In this document: positions 1-6,480 of the stretch, in pieces | How positions within the stretch are numbered: position 1 is the stretch's first letter | Layout of the letters: each line of letters starts with the position of its first letter | From: Candidatus Shapirobacteria bacterium UBA1435 | Lineage (GTDB): Bacteria > Patescibacteriota > Microgenomatia > UBA12405 | Assembly: GCA_002329385.1 (NCBI GenBank) | Contig: DCTR01000028.1 | Span: 2,431-10,770, forward strand | Length of the DNA: 8,340 nt | Direction: 5' to 3' | Program-made: the position numbers and the translations under genes | The notes under the pieces: model-generated | Told to the model about the DNA's origin: nothing | Seen by the model: the letters and a program-made list of their open reading frames with translations, nothing else | Database searches by the model: none

Positions 1-1
1 A

Positions 2-208
2 AAATACGCCCTGTCTTTGGGATATAGTGTCTCCGAATACGGCATCATGGACCTCAAAACCAAAATCCGCCACACTTTTAAAACCGAAAAGTCTTTCTAT
101 AATTTTTTGAAGTTATGCCCAATCGACCCAGAAAACAGACTTGGTAAAGACGAAATCGTCCAGGCCCAAAAATGCTATAATCAATTGTTAGGAATTAAAT
201 CAAAATAA
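2..208 (+). CDS. DNA polymerase family X (Pol beta-like), C-terminal thumb fragment
   Basis: This is the last 68 codons of a gene that begins upstream of the window; the frame is open from base 2 to the TAA at 206-208. The peptide carries a stretch reading GYSVSEYGI, followed by FKTEKSFYNFLKL, IDPENR and a final G-x-DEI-x-x-A segment. This order resembles the C-terminal thumb of family X polymerases, where an NEYGL-like strand, a TEE-x-I-x-x-x-LGL helix and an IPPE-R segment precede the end of the fold. Such enzymes fill short gaps in base-excision and other DNA repair in the cytoplasm. Most bacterial PolX proteins continue from here into a PHP exonuclease domain, but this one stops about 20 residues after the IDPENR segment, like eukaryotic Pol beta. 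The catalytic domain is outside the window, so the call rests on the thumb alone. It is followed 2 bp later by lemA. Confidence 0.6.
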   Translation, partial: KYALSLGYSVSEYGIMDLKTKIRHTFKTEKSFYNFLKLCPIDPENRLGKDEIVQAQKCYNQLLGIKSK

Positions 209-210
209 AC
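205..210 (+). promoter_or_regulatory. ATAAAC motif abutting the lemA start
   Basis: The hexamer ATAAAC directly abuts the ATG at 211 and includes the TAA stop of the preceding gene. It is one of four copies found just before start codons in this window. A role in translation initiation is inferred only. No Shine-Dalgarno sequence is placed at a normal distance here; an AGGA at 190-193 lies 17 nt away. Confidence 0.3.
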
Positions 211-792
211 ATGTGGATCATTCTCGCCGTTGCCGTCGTTGTTGCTATTTATCTTGTTTCTTTTTATAACGGTCTTAAGACCATTCAAGTCCAGATTAGC
301 GCCTCCATCCAGGAAATCGGCAACCAGCTCAAAAGGCAGTCCGACCTCATCCCCAATCTTGTTGAATCTGCAAAAAGCTACCTGAAACATGAAAAGTCTA
401 TTTTTGAACAACTGACCTCTGCCCGAAAATTGGTTGACCAAGCCATCGCCTCCAATGACCCCAAAACCATTGATCTTGCCCAGGATGCTCTCTCCAAGGC
501 GGTCAAATCAATTAGGGTTGTTTTTGAGAGCAATCCGGAAATAAAAGCCTCCCAAATCATCTCCGACCTTATGGATGAACTGCGCGACACCGCCGACAAG
601 GTCATGTATTCCCGCCGCACCCTAATCGACCTCTCCGCCGACTTCAATACCAAAATCACTACTATTCCTGGAATCTGGATCGCCCCAATGATGGGATTTA
701 CTCCTCAATCCGGCCTGGCTACACCAAAAAGCGGCGAATTTCTCCAGGTCTCCGAAGCGGAAACCAAAACTCCCTCTGTCAAACTCGATTGA
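211..792 (+). CDS. lemA: LemA family membrane protein
   Basis: The product has 193 aa, the usual LemA size. Residues 2-18 form one N-terminal membrane segment, and the remainder is a predicted long-helical soluble domain. Family hallmarks are visible: the KRQSDLIPNLV segment (41-51), followed by KSYLKHE (55-61), then YSRR (133-136) leading into FNTKI (145-149), P153 and the hydrophobic MMGF patch (160-163). The family's usual YN after the YxRR element is replaced by LID here. A tail of about 30 residues rich in Thr, Ser and Glu follows and is probably disordered. LemA proteins are widespread and their biochemical function is not established; they are often encoded beside htpX, as here, which suggests a shared role at the membrane. 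The gene starts 2 bp after the polymerase stop codon and ends 8 bp before htpX, so the three are probably co-transcribed. Confidence 0.93.
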   Translation: MWIILAVAVVVAIYLVSFYNGLKTIQVQISASIQEIGNQLKRQSDLIPNLVESAKSYLKHEKSIFEQLTSARKLVDQAIASNDPKTIDLAQDALSKAVKSIRVVFESNPEIKASQIISDLMDELRDTADKVMYSRRTLIDLSADFNTKITTIPGIWIAPMMGFTPQSGLATPKSGEFLQVSEAETKTPSVKLD

Positions 793-793
793 C

Positions 794-799
794 ATAAAC
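794..799 (+). promoter_or_regulatory. ATAAAC motif before the htpX start
   Basis: This copy of ATAAAC lies in the 8-bp gap between the lemA TGA and the htpX ATG, with one base (C800) before the start codon. There is no Shine-Dalgarno sequence. The function is inferred from recurrence at other starts in the window. Confidence 0.3.
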
Positions 800-800
800 C

Positions 801-1685
801 ATGCAAAACGTCTACGAACAGGTGGCCAGCAACAAGCGCCGCTCGGCCATCATCATCACTGCCTTTATTACCTTTATAGTTTTTTCTGCCTATCTTATTG
901 TCGACTCGCTTCGACTTGACTACTCGCTTGTTTTCTTTGCCGGTCTGGTCTCCATCCTTTCTTCCCTAACCAGCTATTTTTATGGCGACAAACTAGTCCT
1001 CAATCTTAACGGAGCCCAAAAAGCCTCCCGCCAACAATATTTTGACTACTACACCGTCGTCGAAAACCTAAGCCTTGCTAGTCGTATCCCCATGCCCCAA
1101 ATTTACGTCATCAATTCTCCCGCTGCCAACGCCTTTGCCACCGGCAAAGACCCCCAACACGCCAGTGTCTGTGTTACCACCGGCCTTCTGGAAAAACTCA
1201 ACCGCACCGAACTTGAAGCGGTCATTTCCCACGAGCTCTCCCACATCTCCAATTTTGATACCCGGCTAATGACTATCGTTAGCCTTCTTATCGGCTCCCT
1301 GTCGATTCTCACCAATATCGCTCTTCGCTCGCGCCCCAATCGCTCCGATCGTGGCCGAAGTAGCTCCGCCTCCGCCCTCCTTGCCTTAATTGGTATACTC
1401 CTGGTCGTATTTTCTCCTATAGTTGCCAAACTTATCCAGCTCGCCATTTCCCGTCAGCGTGAATACCTGGCCGACGCTTCCGCAGTCAAGCTCACCCGCC
1501 AACCGCAAGGCTTGATTGACGCCCTCAAAAAAATCGCTTCCGACCCAGATATTCTCGCCTCCGCCTCCACCGCCACCGCCTCCCTCTATATTTCCAACCC
1601 CTTCAAAGACAATAAGTTCACCAGCCTTTTTTCCACTCATCCTCCTATCGCCGACAGGGTAGCCCGCCTTCAACAAATGCTCTAA
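801..1685 (+). CDS. htpX: HtpX-type M48 zinc metalloprotease, membrane-bound
   Basis: This 294-aa protein matches the usual HtpX length of about 280-300 aa. The catalytic zinc site is present: HELSH at residues 144-148 (two His ligands and the general base Glu145) and EYLAD beginning at Glu221, the expected third ligand. The conserved NAFATG segment (110-115) precedes the site. Four hydrophobic segments (about 15-35, 42-60, 155-177 and 190-212) give the standard topology, with the protease domain facing the cytoplasm. In characterised bacteria HtpX degrades damaged or misassembled membrane proteins. The C-terminal THPP-x-x-x-R segment is also typical of M48B. It follows lemA by 8 bp, the common lemA-htpX arrangement. 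A low-complexity stretch of alternating Ala, Ser and Thr codons lies near residues 253-261. Confidence 0.95.
   Translation: MQNVYEQVASNKRRSAIIITAFITFIVFSAYLIVDSLRLDYSLVFFAGLVSILSSLTSYFYGDKLVLNLNGAQKASRQQYFDYYTVVENLSLASRIPMPQIYVINSPAANAFATGKDPQHASVCVTTGLLEKLNRTELEAVISHELSHISNFDTRLMTIVSLLIGSLSILTNIALRSRPNRSDRGRSSSASALLALIGILLVVFSPIVAKLIQLAISRQREYLADASAVKLTRQPQGLIDALKKIASDPDILASASTATASLYISNPFKDNKFTSLFSTHPPIADRVARLQQML
1558..1584 (+). repeat. Low-complexity CCN tract inside htpX
   Basis: Nine consecutive CC dinucleotides are spaced exactly one base apart. The reading frame uses them as NCC codons for Ala, Ser and Thr. The minus strand therefore reads GGN nine times, which could form a two-layer G-quadruplex. 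It may simply reflect the C-ending codon preference of the + strand. Confidence 0.5.
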
Positions 1686-1750
1686 GCTCTCCACCTTTTT
1701 TCCCCTGATACCAATTGACTCAATTGCAAAACTGCCCCGTCAAACCGAAA

Positions 1751-1756
1751 ATAAAC
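1751..1756 (+). promoter_or_regulatory. ATAAAC motif before the dnaE start
   Basis: This copy of ATAAAC ends 3 nt before the ATG at 1760 that I take as the dnaE start, in the 74-bp gap after htpX. No Shine-Dalgarno sequence precedes this ATG or the upstream in-frame TTG at 1715. I see no convincing promoter in the gap; a TTGCAA (1724-1729) with GAAAAT (1747-1752) at 17 bp spacing is a weak candidate only. Confidence 0.3.
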
Positions 1757-1759
1757 CAG

Positions 1760-4700
1760 ATGTCTTTTACCCATCTTCACGTCCACACCGAATATTCCCT
1801 TCTTGACGGTCTGTCAAAAATCAAAAAACTTACCTCGCTGGCCAAAGAATACGGCATGCCTGCCCTTGCTATCACCGACCATGGCAATATGTATGGGGCT
1901 GTTGAATTCTACAAAAGCTGTCAAAAAAACGATATCAAACCGATTATTGGTTGCGAAATCTATACTACCCCTTTCAGCCGTTTTGAAAAAACCGCCGCCA
2001 GCCGTCAAACCAACCATCTCATCCTCATCGCCAAAGATAACCAAGGTTACAAAAACCTGATGAAAATTGTCTCTATTGGCCATCTGGAAGGTTTTTATTA
2101 CAAACCCAGGGTAGACTGGGAAACCCTCAAGCAATATCACCAGGGCATAATCTGCGCCTCTGCGTGTGTCGAAGGCGAGATTGCCTCACTTATTCTTGAA
2201 GACCTCCCCCAAAAGGCCCTCCAGCGCGCCCAGGAATTTCTCGACCTCTTCGGTCCGGACTACTATCTGGAAATCCAGCGCCACCCCAATCTCGACCGCC
2301 AGGAAAAAGCCAACCAAGGGCTAATCGAAATCAGCCGCCAACTTGGTATTCCTCTGGTTGCTACCAACGACGTCCATTATATCGAAAAAAAGGATGCTTT
2401 TGCCCAAGATGTCCTGCTCATGGTCAACACCCAAACCACCATCAACGACACCAAGCGCCTTTCCATGCTCGATATTCCTGATTTCTACCTCAAAACTGCC
2501 GAAGAGATGAGCCAGCAATTCCAGGATTACCCGGAAGCAATCGCCAACACCCAAAAAATTGCCGACAAATGCGAACTCGAAATTGAAATCGGCAAATGGT
2601 ACTTTCCCAAAATCGATCTATCCAAAGACAAATCTCCGGAAGAAACCCTAAAAGAGAACGTCTATTCTGCCGCCAAAGAACACTATCATCAGCTTACCGA
2701 CGAAATCCAAAAACGTCTTGACTATGAGCTCGAAATTATCTGCTCCAAAGGTTACGCCCCGTACTTCTTAATCATGAAGGATTTTATCGATTGGACCGAA
2801 ACCAACAACACCCCCACCAACACCCGCGGTTCCGCCGGTGGCTCTTTGGTTTCCTTTGTTTTGGGCATTACTACCGTCGACCCCCTTATCTACCAGCTCC
2901 CATTCGAAAGGTTTTTAAATAAAGACCGTCCCTCACCTCCCGATATCGACCTCGATGTTGCCGACGATCAGCGCCAACAAATGCTTTATCACATCATCGA
3001 TCAATACGGTAAAGAATCGGTAGCCCAAATCTGCACTTTCGGCCGGATGATGGCCAGGGGAGCCGTTCGCGACACCGCCAGGGTCTTGGGTTACGAATAC
3101 GCCATCGGCGACAAAATCAGCAAACTAATCCCTCTCGGCTCCCAGGGATTTCCTATGTCAATCGACAAAGCCCTCTCCACCACCCCCGAACTGCAAAGTC
3201 TTTATCAATCCGACCCCGACGCCAAACGGATCCTTGACGCCGCCAAACAGATTGAGGGCTGCGCCCGCCACATCAGCGTCCACGCCTGCGCCATCGTTAT
3301 TTCTCCCACAACCATCAACGATTTCTCTCCCACCCAATTGGAAACCGGCGGCGACAAAACCATTACCCAATACGAAATGCATGCCTGCGAAGACGTCGGC
3401 CTGATTAAATTTGACATTCTCGGTATCCGCAACCTTTCTTTTCTCCGCCAATCGGTTTTAAACGTCCAAAAAACCAAAAAAATCGAGATCAATCTAAGAA
3501 AAATCCCTCTCGACGACCAAAAAACCTTCAAGATGCTCTCCCAGGGCGACACTATGGGTGTCTTCCAGCTTTCAGGGGAGGGGATGACCAAATGGCTCAA
3601 GGAGCTTCAACCAAACCGGGTTGAAGACTTGATGGCCATGGTCGCCCTCTACCGCCCGGGCCCGATGGCGATTATCCCCGAATACATCGCCAGGAAAAAT
3701 GACTCGTCAAAAATAACCTACTTCGACCCAAAGATGGAAAAACTGCTAAGCAAATCATACGGTCTGCTTGTCTATCAGGACGACTGTCTTTACACCGCCA
3801 TCGAGCTGGCCGGTTACAGCTGGGTTGAAGTCGATAAGTTTAGAAAGGCCATTGGTAAAAAAATCCCCGAAGAAATGGCCGCTCAAAAAGAAAAATTTAT
3901 TCAGGGTTGCATTAAAAATGGCTACACCCAGCAAAAGGCCGAAGAAATATTTGGCTACATCGAACCATTTACTTCCTATGGTTTCAACAAAGCCCATGCC
4001 GCCTCATACGGCATGTTGGCCTACCGCACCGCCTACATGAAAGCCAATTATCCCGTTGAGTATATGTGCGCTCTTCTCACCGCCGAGGCCGACGATTTGG
4101 AAAAAGTTGCCGCCGGAGTCGAAGAATGCCGCCATCTTGGCGTTCTCGTTTTGCCCCCCGACATCAACCAATCAGAAAAAGGCTTTATTATGGAACCAAA
4201 CGATAATTCGCTGGATAATATTGCTATCCGCTTTGGGCTTGACGCCATCAAAAACGTCGGCGACGCCGCCATCGAGAATATAATCAACGAACGCAAGGCC
4301 AACGGTCCCTACCAAAATTTCAACGATTTCTTTCTTCGGGTCGACAATCAAAAAGTCAACAAAAAGGTGGTAGAAAGCCTGATCAAGGTCGGCGCCATGG
4401 ATATTTTTGGCCCGCGATCGGCCATGCTTATTTCTATCGATCGTGCCCGCCAGGACGCCGACAAACTTCGCGGTAAACACACCAATGGTCAATTCGGGTT
4501 GTTTGATGATCCCACCCAAAAAGACTCCAAACCTGTCGCCCCTCCCGACAGCTTCCCCTCCGTCGACGAGCTTACTACCAAAGAAAAACTTGCCCTGGAA
4601 AAGGAACTTTTGGGCATCTATATCACCGAAAACCCTATCACCAAAATGCTTGAACATTTTCAACTGCTCGGCCTACCAAAAATTGAGGAAATTCTTACCA

Positions 4701-5185
4701 AATCAGCCAGCATGTCCGTCAAAACGGTTGGCGTAATCGCTAAGTCCAGAAACATTGTCACCAAAAAGAACAATTCCCAAATGGCCTTTTTTACCCTTGA
4801 AGACGAAACCGGCCGTATCGAAGTCGTAGTTTTTCCCAAAACTTTCGAACAATACAAAAGCTTAATTACCGACAGCCGGGCAGTGTTTGTCCAGGGCAAA
4901 ACCAACATCCGCGACAATAACTTATCTATTATTGCCGACATTATTAGCGATCAAGCCCCCACCACCGCCAACCGTTACGACTTTATCATCCAGGTCCCCC
5001 CCACCGCCTCCCAATCTCAACTCATGACGCTCAATCGTCTTCTTAAAAATAACCCCAACGGCCACATGGGCCTGATCATCCTCCCCAACGGCAAAAACCT
5101 GCCTCTTTCCTACGGCGTCAACTACACCCCTTCACTCCAAGAACAAATAAGCCAACTTCTCGGTCTGACTAATCCAACAAGCTGA
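1760..5185 (+). CDS. dnaE: DNA polymerase III subunit alpha (replicative polymerase)
   Basis: The 1141-aa product is close to E. coli DnaE in length (1160 aa). The frame is open from a TTG at 1715, but I chose ATG 1760 because DnaE proteins normally begin just before the HLHVHT motif (here residues 5-10). The PHP domain keeps a full set of likely metal ligands: His7, His9, Asp40, His41, Glu66 and the N-D-x-H group at 203-206, so a proofreading nuclease is plausible. The palm has PDIDLD (394-399) and Asp552 in KFDILG, matching the catalytic aspartates of the C-family. QFGLFDD (911-917) sits where the internal beta-clamp-binding motif is expected. An OB-fold starts near residue 988. The usual GRGSAAGS loop reads TRGSAGGS (355-362), and the normal Phe after PDIDID is Val, both divergent. 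It synthesises the chromosome with the sliding clamp. Confidence 0.97.
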   Translation: MSFTHLHVHTEYSLLDGLSKIKKLTSLAKEYGMPALAITDHGNMYGAVEFYKSCQKNDIKPIIGCEIYTTPFSRFEKTAASRQTNHLILIAKDNQGYKNLMKIVSIGHLEGFYYKPRVDWETLKQYHQGIICASACVEGEIASLILEDLPQKALQRAQEFLDLFGPDYYLEIQRHPNLDRQEKANQGLIEISRQLGIPLVATNDVHYIEKKDAFAQDVLLMVNTQTTINDTKRLSMLDIPDFYLKTAEEMSQQFQDYPEAIANTQKIADKCELEIEIGKWYFPKIDLSKDKSPEETLKENVYSAAKEHYHQLTDEIQKRLDYELEIICSKGYAPYFLIMKDFIDWTETNNTPTNTRGSAGGSLVSFVLGITTVDPLIYQLPFERFLNKDRPSPPDIDLDVADDQRQQMLYHIIDQYGKESVAQICTFGRMMARGAVRDTARVLGYEYAIGDKISKLIPLGSQGFPMSIDKALSTTPELQSLYQSDPDAKRILDAAKQIEGCARHISVHACAIVISPTTINDFSPTQLETGGDKTITQYEMHACEDVGLIKFDILGIRNLSFLRQSVLNVQKTKKIEINLRKIPLDDQKTFKMLSQGDTMGVFQLSGEGMTKWLKELQPNRVEDLMAMVALYRPGPMAIIPEYIARKNDSSKITYFDPKMEKLLSKSYGLLVYQDDCLYTAIELAGYSWVEVDKFRKAIGKKIPEEMAAQKEKFIQGCIKNGYTQQKAEEIFGYIEPFTSYGFNKAHAASYGMLAYRTAYMKANYPVEYMCALLTAEADDLEKVAAGVEECRHLGVLVLPPDINQSEKGFIMEPNDNSLDNIAIRFGLDAIKNVGDAAIENIINERKANGPYQNFNDFFLRVDNQKVNKKVVESLIKVGAMDIFGPRSAMLISIDRARQDADKLRGKHTNGQFGLFDDPTQKDSKPVAPPDSFPSVDELTTKEKLALEKELLGIYITENPITKMLEHFQLLGLPKIEEILTKSASMSVKTVGVIAKSRNIVTKKNNSQMAFFTLEDETGRIEVVVFPKTFEQYKSLITDSRAVFVQGKTNIRDNNLSIIADIISDQAPTTANRYDFIIQVPPTASQSQLMTLNRLLKNNPNGHMGLIILPNGKNLPLSYGVNYTPSLQEQISQLLGLTNPTS

Positions 5186-5188
5186 TAA

Positions 5189-5217
5189 TTGCCAATCTTT
5201 AGTTTGTAAGATAGAAT
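5189..5217 (+). promoter_or_regulatory. Predicted sigma70-type promoter of rplS and tRNA-Lys
   Basis: A -35 box TTGCCA (5189-5194) and a -10 box TAGAAT (5212-5217) each match the sigma70 consensus at five of six positions, with the ideal 17-bp spacer. Transcription would start near 5224, leaving a leader of about 18 nt that contains the rplS Shine-Dalgarno sequence. It lies just after the dnaE stop, so rplS is likely transcribed independently of dnaE. Confidence 0.65.
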
Positions 5218-5227
5218 ATCCTTTTAG

Positions 5228-5233
5228 AAAGGA
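5228..5233 (+). promoter_or_regulatory. Shine-Dalgarno sequence of rplS
   Basis: AAAGGA ends 8 nt before the rplS ATG. This is the only well-placed Shine-Dalgarno sequence before any gene in the window, which suggests the ribosome has a working anti-SD but most genes here do not rely on it. Confidence 0.75.
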
Positions 5234-5241
5234 AAATCATT

Positions 5242-5553
5242 ATGTCTATCAAAATAACCCATCAAAACACCGAAATTAAAGTCGGCGACACCGTCAAGGT
5301 CAACTATAAAATTAAAGAGAAAGACAAAGAACGTCTCCAGGCCTTCGATGGCATGGTTTTAGCCATCAAGGGTCGCGGCGAAAACAAAACTCTTTTGGTC
5401 CACAAAGACGCCTCCGATGGGGTCAAGGTGGAAAGAATCTTTCCCATCAATTCTCCATGGATCGATAGCATTAAAAAACTTCGTTCCCCTAAATCCAAAA
5501 TCCACCGCGCCAAACTATATTATTTGCGGCAGCCAAGAGCCAGAGCCGTCTAA
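5242..5553 (+). CDS. rplS: 50S ribosomal protein L19
   Basis: This 103-aa protein is slightly shorter than E. coli L19 (115 aa). It carries the family signature: FDGMVLAIKGRG in the first half, then the DGVKVERIFPINSPWID segment and the basic C-terminal end with KLYYLR. L19 sits at the 30S-50S interface of the large subunit. The ATG is set by the Shine-Dalgarno sequence 8 nt upstream and by the L19 N-terminus. In many bacteria rplS lies with rpsP, rimM and trmD; none is present here, and it instead stands alone with a tRNA-Lys that begins 5 nt after the stop codon. The upstream promoter, the strong SD and the tRNA together suggest a small, highly expressed unit for translation components. Confidence 0.97.
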   Translation: MSIKITHQNTEIKVGDTVKVNYKIKEKDKERLQAFDGMVLAIKGRGENKTLLVHKDASDGVKVERIFPINSPWIDSIKKLRSPKSKIHRAKLYYLRQPRARAV

Positions 5554-5558
5554 ATAAA

Positions 5559-5631
5559 GAGCCCTTAGCTCAGTCGGTAGAGCAGTTGCCTTTTAAGCAA
5601 TTGGTCGCGAGTTCGAGTCTCGCAGGGCTCA
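5559..5631 (+). tRNA. tRNA-Lys (anticodon TTT)
   Basis: The sequence folds into a complete 73-nt cloverleaf. The acceptor is 5559-5565 with 5624-5630, all seven pairs Watson-Crick. The D arm is 5568-5583, the anticodon stem 5585-5589 with 5597-5601, and the loop 5590-5596 has anticodon TTT at 5592-5594. The T arm is 5607-5623 with a TTCGAGT loop. The discriminator is A5631. The CCA end is not encoded (CCC follows), so a CCA-adding enzyme is needed. No promoter separates it from rplS, so it is probably cut from an rplS transcript. Confidence 0.96.
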
Positions 5632-5633
5632 CC

Positions 5634-6467
5634 CTATTTCCAATTAATTTCGGCCAGTAGCCCGTAATGATCGGACAGGTTTATCCACCCCTTCTTGATC
5701 GGATACAATTGGTCTAAAATTAGCTCCTTTTTCCTGATCTCAAAACACCTTGAGGCCAAAATATAATCCGGCCGACGCATATTTTTATACGCCCCGACGC
5801 CAAAGCGGTTTGTATTATCCGACGATATCGTTTTTACTTTTTCCCCAAAAAAAGGGTCAACCAAATCAGCCCCTCTTATCAACCTCCAATACAACCGGCT
5901 TCCGCAGCCAATGTTTAAATCCCCTCCAACCACACACTCCCGACCGCTACGTCTTATCTCTCCGACCAGTTGTCTAACCTGGCTTCTTAAAACCTTTTTC
6001 TCCTGTCTTGGCCGATTTCCATATACACAGGTCAAATGGGTATTAAAAAAAACTATCTTTCTGCCACCGGTTTCTACTTCAACTTTTTGATAACCCTTCC
6101 CCAGAAACCTGTCAAAAACCTGCAACGAGCGTAACTCGCCCTGACGCCGGTAACGGACAAACTCCGTCCTACTCACCACCCCCCGCCAGGCTGTCAGCAA
6201 ACCACCTTGGTTAAAAGGATATCTCTTATTAAAGTATGTTTTGTATCCGTATTCTTCCAGTATCCCAATAAATCTGGCAACCGTCTTTGGCGAAACCACC
6301 TCCTGCAAACAAATCACATCCGCCCGCACCCTCGCCAACTCTTTTGCCAACATATCCATTCTTCTTCCCCTTCTTAACAAAAACGGGAAGTCAAAACAGT
6401 TCAGGGTCGCCACTTTTAGTCCGTTGCCATCCATACCATCTAAAATATCATACCGGCTTTTCAACAT
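5634..6467 (-). CDS. Endonuclease/exonuclease/phosphatase (EEP) family protein
   Basis: This 277-aa protein has the catalytic motifs of the EEP (DNase I-like, exonuclease III-like) fold in order: TLN (Asn23), CLQE (Glu56), NTHL (His144), GGDLN (Asp183, Asn185), RPDYI (Asp234) and LSDHYGL (Asp266, His267). These are the metal-binding and phosphate-hydrolysing residues of the family, so the enzyme should be active. The substrate cannot be told from sequence: the family includes AP endonucleases, DNases, sphingomyelinases and inositol phosphatases. There is no clear signal peptide or membrane segment, and the protein is rich in Arg. Two starts are possible, ATG 6467 or ATG 6434 (Met12); neither has a Shine-Dalgarno sequence, and the second would leave more room before the divergent lgt. 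The stop codon lies 2 bp from the opposing tRNA-Lys 3' end. Confidence 0.88.
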   Translation of the reverse strand: MLKSRYDILDGMDGNGLKVATLNCFDFPFLLRRGRRMDMLAKELARVRADVICLQEVVSPKTVARFIGILEEYGYKTYFNKRYPFNQGGLLTAWRGVVSRTEFVRYRRQGELRSLQVFDRFLGKGYQKVEVETGGRKIVFFNTHLTCVYGNRPRQEKKVLRSQVRQLVGEIRRSGRECVVGGDLNIGCGSRLYWRLIRGADLVDPFFGEKVKTISSDNTNRFGVGAYKNMRRPDYILASRCFEIRKKELILDQLYPIKKGWINLSDHYGLLAEINWK

Positions 6468-6469
6468 GC

Positions 6470-6476
6470 TATAAAC
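6470..6476 (+). promoter_or_regulatory. -10-like TATAAA and ATAAAC motif before lgt
   Basis: TATAAA (6470-6475) overlaps the fourth ATAAAC copy (6471-6476) in the 13-bp gap between the divergent start codons. As a -10 element it would start transcription at about the lgt ATG (6481), giving a leaderless mRNA. No good -35 box is visible. An alternative -10, TAAAAT at 6441-6446, would give a leader of roughly 28 nt. Confidence 0.3.
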
Positions 6477-6480
6477 ACAT

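Noticed and set aside
1386..1694. Minus-strand ORF opposite htpX with a run of glycines.
   Set aside because: It is the antisense reading of the NCC codon tract in htpX; no independent protein features.
1712..1726. Two CAATTG palindromes 3 bp apart in the htpX-dnaE gap, considered as an operator.
   Set aside because: The unit is short and AT-rich, no convincing promoter overlaps it, and I know no regulator that fits.
1715..1759. A 15-residue N-terminal extension of DnaE from a TTG start.
   Set aside because: DnaE proteins usually begin just before the HLHVHT motif, as with the ATG at 1760; the extension has no recognisable motif and the TTG lacks a ribosome-binding site.
4172..4663. A 163-codon minus-strand ORF opposite dnaE.
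   Set aside because: It lies entirely within conserved dnaE coding sequence, has no recognisable motif, and looks like an antisense shadow.
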